From a virus, in the IMG/VR virus record IMGVR_UViG_3300045747_000420, positions 1 to 32,676 of that record: a DNA stretch of 32,676 nt; one strand, 5' to 3'. The position numbers and the translations under genes were made by a program. The notes below the pieces were generated by a model. That model had not been told where the DNA came from and did no database searches. It was given only the letters and a program-made list of their open reading frames with translations. This document shows, one piece after another, positions 28,138 to 32,676 of this stretch (within the stretch, counting starts at the first letter, position 1; each line of letters starts with the position of its first letter).

Positions 28138-29073
28138 ATGGCAAACATTAAAATCGACGATCCCAGCATATACGCAGAAACCGTCAACCTGACCGACCGG
28201 GTACCGCTCTCCCAGGGCGACGGCCTGCCCAAATCCGCCTCCCTTCAGCAGATCGTTGATCTGGGCGGCGGTGGCGGCACAATGGCCCTACTCGGAATAT
28301 TCTTCGGTACCGCAGCAGAAATCGCCGCCATACCAACCGGCGACAAATACGCCACCGAAGCCCTGTGGATTGCAGCAGGTCGTCTGGTGGATACCTACTG
28401 GCTGTTCTTCGAAATGCAGGCAGCGGGCGGCGGAGGCGGAACAGTCCTATTCACCGATAGCTTCAACAACAGCACGCTCGATACGGCAAACTTCACCTCC
28501 AACACCGCAGCATCAGGCACCGTAGTCGAAGGCGCAAGCGGCCTGGCGATAGATTCACCCGCAGCCGAGGACGCCTCATTCATCACCTACAAGACCGCCA
28601 TGCCGCTGGCAAACCGAAAATATACCATCCGGCTGGCAATCCAGACCACCGCAGAGGGCTGGGCCATAACCACCGTCAAAAACGCCACAGAACCGGCCCC
28701 GATGAATACCGGCGACCTCGGCCCGCTGACCCGTCTGGATATGGTCGGCAACCTTACCGGCGTTTTGCTTGGTTACATTAACGACGCCGACGCACAGATC
28801 TGGTCCATCAGCACCATCGGAACGGAAAGTTTCGCGCTCGACGACGAAATCGATATCACCATCGAAACAACCGCCACGCAGTTCCGCTACACCTACAGCC
28901 TGGCGGACGGATACGCCACACCAATCGCTCAAAGCGCCTGGATCGACTGGTCATCCGTAAAGAGTAACCCGGCGACCGATGGCGTCAATCACTGGCTCAC
29001 CATCGGCGATATAGCCCTCAACGGCGGCGCTCAGAGCCATAGAGTCAAACTGTTCAAAGTGGAGTCGTTCTAA
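28138..29073 (+). CDS. Tail protein with lectin-like beta domain
   Basis: 311 residues. An N-terminal segment of about 65 residues ends with G-G-G-G-G. A second Gly-rich linker (about 97-102) leads to a C-terminal domain of about 200 residues with the pattern D-S-F-N-N-S-T-L-D-T-A-N-F, then strand-rich sequence ending W-L-T-I-G-D-I-A-L-N-G-G. This fits a concanavalin/laminin-G-like jelly roll used for sugar binding. The N terminus resembles the short anchor that starts many tail fibre or tip proteins. Next to the propeller protein, it may be part of a receptor-binding or surface-binding complex. Confidence 0.55.
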   Translation: MANIKIDDPSIYAETVNLTDRVPLSQGDGLPKSASLQQIVDLGGGGGTMALLGIFFGTAAEIAAIPTGDKYATEALWIAAGRLVDTYWLFFEMQAAGGGGGTVLFTDSFNNSTLDTANFTSNTAASGTVVEGASGLAIDSPAAEDASFITYKTAMPLANRKYTIRLAIQTTAEGWAITTVKNATEPAPMNTGDLGPLTRLDMVGNLTGVLLGYINDADAQIWSISTIGTESFALDDEIDITIETTATQFRYTYSLADGYATPIAQSAWIDWSSVKSNPATDGVNHWLTIGDIALNGGAQSHRVKLFKVESF

Positions 29074-30165
29074 ATGCCGGTTCTGACCAAAACAGGAGCT
29101 GCCACAAACATTGTGGACAAATATACCAACAACCCTCTCTGGAATCTGGAGGGTAACGGTATCTTCATCCAGTTCGGCAGCGCCGTGCATTTCTATTTCA
29201 GCGATCAGTACAACGTGTCCGGCCATGTCCGCATTGCCACCGATGCAGACGCCGCAACATGGGGCACACCGCAGACCGTCATCGCTTCCAACGGCTCCTG
29301 GTGGACAGCCTGCAAAGACCCCGATACCGGCATCATCTATGCTCTCGGCACCTCCAGCCCCGGGAATGATGGCGATGTCTACGCCTTCAAATCATCAGAC
29401 GGATTAACCTTCACCGCCATCAACAACGGCAATCCGGTACTGTCTCAGCCCGCCGATGCCAACTCCGTCTGGTATCACCGCTGGAATACAAAACTGGTCA
29501 TAGTCGATGGCATCTTTCATCTCTGGATGGATACCGCCTATTCTGGTTCGCTCGGTCCTATCGGCGGCGCGGTTCCATCGCTCGGCATCACCCTCAACTG
29601 GGGGCAGGCGTACAGCTTCGCATCACTGGGAGTCGGTGACACGCTCAATTTTGAGCCGAACAAAACAACCACCTGGGCCATACCGCAGGGCAACGCGCTG
29701 GAGGCGATCTACATACCGGAGCGCAACGCAATCTTTTTTATTGACGCCCACTTCCCCGACCCGAACCAGCTTGACGGCCATAACGGGCTGTATTCCCATA
29801 TCCGCGCCCTGTCAGCCTCTGCCTATGCAGACCTGTCTGACTGGGCAAACTACACCGAGCTGGATTTCGGAATCGAAGGCGAATGGTATCCCGATCTGGT
29901 CAATCGCCGATCCGTCAGCGACCCCGGCATTAACACCATCACCGGAAAAACATCAGCCGCGATCTTTGCCTACAACTACGACCAGGAAAACCAGAATGTC
30001 GAATACTCCGATCTAACCCTGTTGGAGCTGTATGACGCATCCGGAGGGGTAAGCTACCCCGCCGCTGCAGTTACAACCTACACCCTCAACCGGATCATCG
30101 ACATGGCCGGAAACGAATACACCATCAAAGACTCCGCTGGTAATGACATTTTTCCACTGGAATAA
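29074..30165 (+). CDS. Beta-propeller tail protein, GH43/32-like
   Basis: 363 residues starting immediately after the preceding stop. Repeated blade-like motifs with W and D-G turns are visible: G-N-G-I-F-I-Q-F, F-Y-F-S-D, then S-D-G-L-T-F, W-Y-H-R-W-N-T-K-L-V-I-V-D-G-I-F-H-L-W-M-D-T-A-Y. It resembles five-bladed propellers of glycoside hydrolase families 43 and 32 or sialidase-like folds. Acidic residues at several blade starts could be catalytic but cannot be assigned. As a tail component it could bind or cleave a surface polysaccharide. The last 40 residues form an extra strand region, perhaps trimerisation. Confidence 0.55.
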   Translation: MPVLTKTGAATNIVDKYTNNPLWNLEGNGIFIQFGSAVHFYFSDQYNVSGHVRIATDADAATWGTPQTVIASNGSWWTACKDPDTGIIYALGTSSPGNDGDVYAFKSSDGLTFTAINNGNPVLSQPADANSVWYHRWNTKLVIVDGIFHLWMDTAYSGSLGPIGGAVPSLGITLNWGQAYSFASLGVGDTLNFEPNKTTTWAIPQGNALEAIYIPERNAIFFIDAHFPDPNQLDGHNGLYSHIRALSASAYADLSDWANYTELDFGIEGEWYPDLVNRRSVSDPGINTITGKTSAAIFAYNYDQENQNVEYSDLTLLELYDASGGVSYPAAAVTTYTLNRIIDMAGNEYTIKDSAGNDIFPLE

Positions 30166-30168
30166 ATA

Positions 30169-32676
30169 ATGATCAATCGCCTCTACCATAGCGGTACCGA
30201 TACCACCATCCAGTTCCCTGGTCCGGCCCTGCGTGAATCCAGCGAATCTCATGAGCTGTACCAGAACAGCGGCCATGACTCTGCCCGCACCTTTTTCTGC
30301 TACAGCCGCAACCAGGTACATCATGCGGAATACGCGCTGGTGTACTCCCGCGTTCCAACTGCCGTACTGGACGCCCTGTATTCATTTCTGCAGTCACGCA
30401 ATGGCGATAAAAACACCTTTACCTGGTACGACGAAAACGGCGACGCCCACACTGTCCATTTCGCCACCGGCCATCTGGAATCACTGGAGACCAACCCCGG
30501 CCTGCACCGCTGCCGCTTCACCCTGGCCGAAAAACCGACCGGAGCCACCCTGATCACCGGCACTGAAACCGACTGGGATGCCGTCGCCGGCCGCAGCATC
30601 GACGTCACCCCGATCTGGATACTGCGTACCCTGTTCGAAGGCGTCCAGCGGGATATCTCGGACAGCGCCTGGCAATTCCCCGCCTCCAGCCTCAACGGTT
30701 TCACCACCACCCTGCCGCTGGTCGCACAGTGGGGCCAGATCCGCGAGAATATCTCCGGCTACATCGGCGAAATGCTGATCTCCGATTTCAACATCACCCT
30801 GCTGGTGGATCAGGACGACGACAACAGCATCTATCACCTGGCGCTGCGTGATGCCATCGAAAAGAATCCGGTCGATCTCTATCTCACCTTTGCCGAGCTG
30901 GACCCGCTCATCACCGCTCCGCGCCTCATGTTTCGCGGCAATGTCAAAGATGTCGACATCCCCGATCAGACACAAGTCAATCTGGTCATCGAAGATGAAA
31001 CCGCCAAGCTGCAGCAGTATCTCGGCACGCGGATCAGCAGCGAAGTGTACCCGCTCTGTGATCCGGACGTGGTAGGAAAACTGATACCGATTGTGTATGG
31101 CTCTGTGTCCAAATTACCGGCGTTGTGTGTGGAATCCGGCTGGGTCACCTCGCTAAAAAGTGACATCTCGGCAAGCCAAACAACCATTGATATTACCGAA
31201 TTGCCAGCCGGAAAAGCGGTATACAACACGCAAATCATTATTGACGACGAAATAATGACCATCACATCGGGGCGACCACCAGAGACCGCCAGACGCAATT
31301 ACGCACTATCATCATTAGGAGCCAATACAGCGGGATCCATAGCTAACGACACAAGATATAGCATGGCCACTATAAATAATGGCACTCGAAGATTTTCTGG
31401 CGTGGACGGTTGGTATTCTTCCGACGCGGCAAATTCAGGCATACACTGGGGGCAAATCAACTTCAAGTTTCCGGTAGTTGTCGATGAGGTCAGATTTTAT
31501 AACATTTCAGACGACTATGTAACCAGGACGACAGATCCTGATATAACTACCCCGGCGACCCTGTATCAATCCGCGTCTTTTAAAATATATTTGCTATTGC
31601 TTGACGGAACGTATCAGGAGGTCTACTCAACAACGACCTGCGATAAGGCCTGCGTAATTGCCACCTTTGCCGGCATCACGGCCAAAGGGGTACAGATTAA
31701 TTTAATCACTGGCCGGCGTGATGGGCAAGGCTGGAACATGGTGGAGTTGGAGGCGTATGGAGTTGAGTATGTAGATACGAACCCAGTCACAACCTCGCTG
31801 AGTGTTCTGCGGGGGCAGGGTGGTTTCCCTGCCGCTGTTCACACCAAAGGCTCCACTGTGATGCAGAAGATGCTACCGACCGAGCCTTTGGTGTATCTAT
31901 TGGCGGATCATTTTCTTGATGCTATCGGAAATATTGTGGCGCGAGTCCGTGGCGTGGATGTCGACATAACGTCCGATGTTTCTAAATATCTGGGAACTGC
32001 GGGCAGTCAGTTGGCAAAATATCCAGGTAAGGCAGCCATAACAATTCCCGATTTTGCAAAGGTCAACCAAAGAATCTCGCTTTCCCTGGATGGCGACCCT
32101 GCAGCCGTAGATCCTTTGCATGGTCACGCCCCGGATGCTTCCGTTTTGACAGCCTTCGGCCCCCAAACAGCTTCGGGGGCATCCGGGACCTTGATCGCCA
32201 AGAACTGGATTGTAAGCGCCGCAGACAATATCGCGAAAAAAGATTTTGTGAGTATCATACAAAACGTGACTTTCCCTGATCCTGGCGGGGTTATTGATAC
32301 GGGTGCCACAACAACCATGTCACTGGTTGTTAATTTCCAGAATCAATACCACGACTGGTCGCCATTCCCCACCATAGGGCTGTATATCCAGAGTAATGGT
32401 TATCGCATATCAGACATCTATGCTCTGGACGTCCATGATAAAACCGACTGGACAATCCCCCTGAATTATTACAGCGCTTCCGCCAAGCAAGGCAATACTG
32501 TCAGCCTGGTTATGTATTTCAAGGGTAATGGGACGAACAACAGTTATAAGATTGTGGTGTACGGGACAATAAAATCAGGGACCAGATCTGGAAAATATTC
32601 TCCCCAGACCATTGCAGTAAAGCAGAATTACTCTGGTGTATCTGTAAATAAAGGAACTCTGCAGTTGAATGGTAAT
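30169..32676 (+). CDS. Large tail hub/receptor-binding protein, 3' end beyond window
   Basis: Open from ATG 30169 to the window end, 836 codons without stop. The N-terminal part (about 1-300) has helical and beta structure and C-ending codons, with F-R-G-N-V-K-D-V-D-I-P-D-Q-T near residue 255, resembling phage tail-tip proteins of the gpL/hub type. From about residue 304 (near 31080) codons become AT-richer. Residues about 400-535 have W-Y-S-S-D and S-G-I-H-W-G-Q-I-N-F-K-F-P, the look of an F5/8 type C (discoidin) sugar-binding domain, followed by further beta domains. It is likely the host-range determinant; the rest of the gene is outside. Confidence 0.7.
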   Translation, partial: MINRLYHSGTDTTIQFPGPALRESSESHELYQNSGHDSARTFFCYSRNQVHHAEYALVYSRVPTAVLDALYSFLQSRNGDKNTFTWYDENGDAHTVHFATGHLESLETNPGLHRCRFTLAEKPTGATLITGTETDWDAVAGRSIDVTPIWILRTLFEGVQRDISDSAWQFPASSLNGFTTTLPLVAQWGQIRENISGYIGEMLISDFNITLLVDQDDDNSIYHLALRDAIEKNPVDLYLTFAELDPLITAPRLMFRGNVKDVDIPDQTQVNLVIEDETAKLQQYLGTRISSEVYPLCDPDVVGKLIPIVYGSVSKLPALCVESGWVTSLKSDISASQTTIDITELPAGKAVYNTQIIIDDEIMTITSGRPPETARRNYALSSLGANTAGSIANDTRYSMATINNGTRRFSGVDGWYSSDAANSGIHWGQINFKFPVVVDEVRFYNISDDYVTRTTDPDITTPATLYQSASFKIYLLLLDGTYQEVYSTTTCDKACVIATFAGITAKGVQINLITGRRDGQGWNMVELEAYGVEYVDTNPVTTSLSVLRGQGGFPAAVHTKGSTVMQKMLPTEPLVYLLADHFLDAIGNIVARVRGVDVDITSDVSKYLGTAGSQLAKYPGKAAITIPDFAKVNQRISLSLDGDPAAVDPLHGHAPDASVLTAFGPQTASGASGTLIAKNWIVSAADNIAKKDFVSIIQNVTFPDPGGVIDTGATTTMSLVVNFQNQYHDWSPFPTIGLYIQSNGYRISDIYALDVHDKTDWTIPLNYYSASAKQGNTVSLVMYFKGNGTNNSYKIVVYGTIKSGTRSGKYSPQTIAVKQNYSGVSVNKGTLQLNGN

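Overview
The window is almost entirely a temperate, lambda-like tailed phage (siphovirus-type) genome from a bacterium with GC-rich genes. The host is probably Gram-negative: gene order and most recognisable families (GpA-type large terminase, gpB-type portal, gpW, FI, FII, U, Z, G/GT and H analogues) follow the lambda plan. The dispersed short-word repeats and general gene style remind me of Desulfuromonadales/Geobacter-like genomes, but that is an impression. No tRNA, rRNA, CRISPR array or IS transposase gene was seen.

Layout. 1-757: end of a late/lysis module (partial two-helix membrane protein and a membrane-anchored protein). 766-1003: paired TGTTGACG repeats forming a candidate attP. 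975-2643 (minus): tyrosine integrase with an N-terminal zinc ribbon, then a zinc-ribbon/bacterial-PH membrane protein. 2697-5862: regulators and small early genes, with a divergent switch whose operator palindrome exactly fills a promoter spacer (3573-3601), an excisionase-like protein, Cys-rich small proteins and, out of place, a tail gpZ homologue (5236-5862). 5872-5915: a lambda-type cosQ motif and candidate cos. 5992-11488: replication module: zinc-ribbon/HTH protein, SF3 helicase, a 350-bp iteron-rich candidate origin, DnaG-like primase, a phage-encoded DNA polymerase III beta clamp, and a coupled small protein carrying a clamp-binding motif. 11494-12280: a pseudoknot-forming element and two attC-like hairpins enclosing a two-ORF cassette. 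12299-12689: MazG-like protein and a small membrane protein. 12689-24882: packaging, head, head-tail joining and tail tube. 24944-32676: tail chaperones with a -1 frameshift site, tape measure, distal tail proteins, a beta-propeller protein and a large tail hub/fibre protein running off the end.

How it works together. The small repressors near 3.5 kb probably control the early rightward promoter. The helicase, primase and phage clamp would start replication at the iteron region and recruit the host polymerase. Nu1/GpA-like terminase would cut at cos and fill heads built from a fused protease-capsid protein. Because lysis genes, attP arms and integrase are contiguous, the sequence looks like an unintegrated (circular or concatemeric) phage genome rather than a prophage joined to chromosome.

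Most noteworthy: phage clamp plus clamp-motif partner; attC-like cassette inside a phage; cos candidate at an abrupt strand-composition switch, far from terminase, with displaced gpZ beside it; compact interleaved pseudoknot; and several unrelated short-word repeat families in gene gaps.
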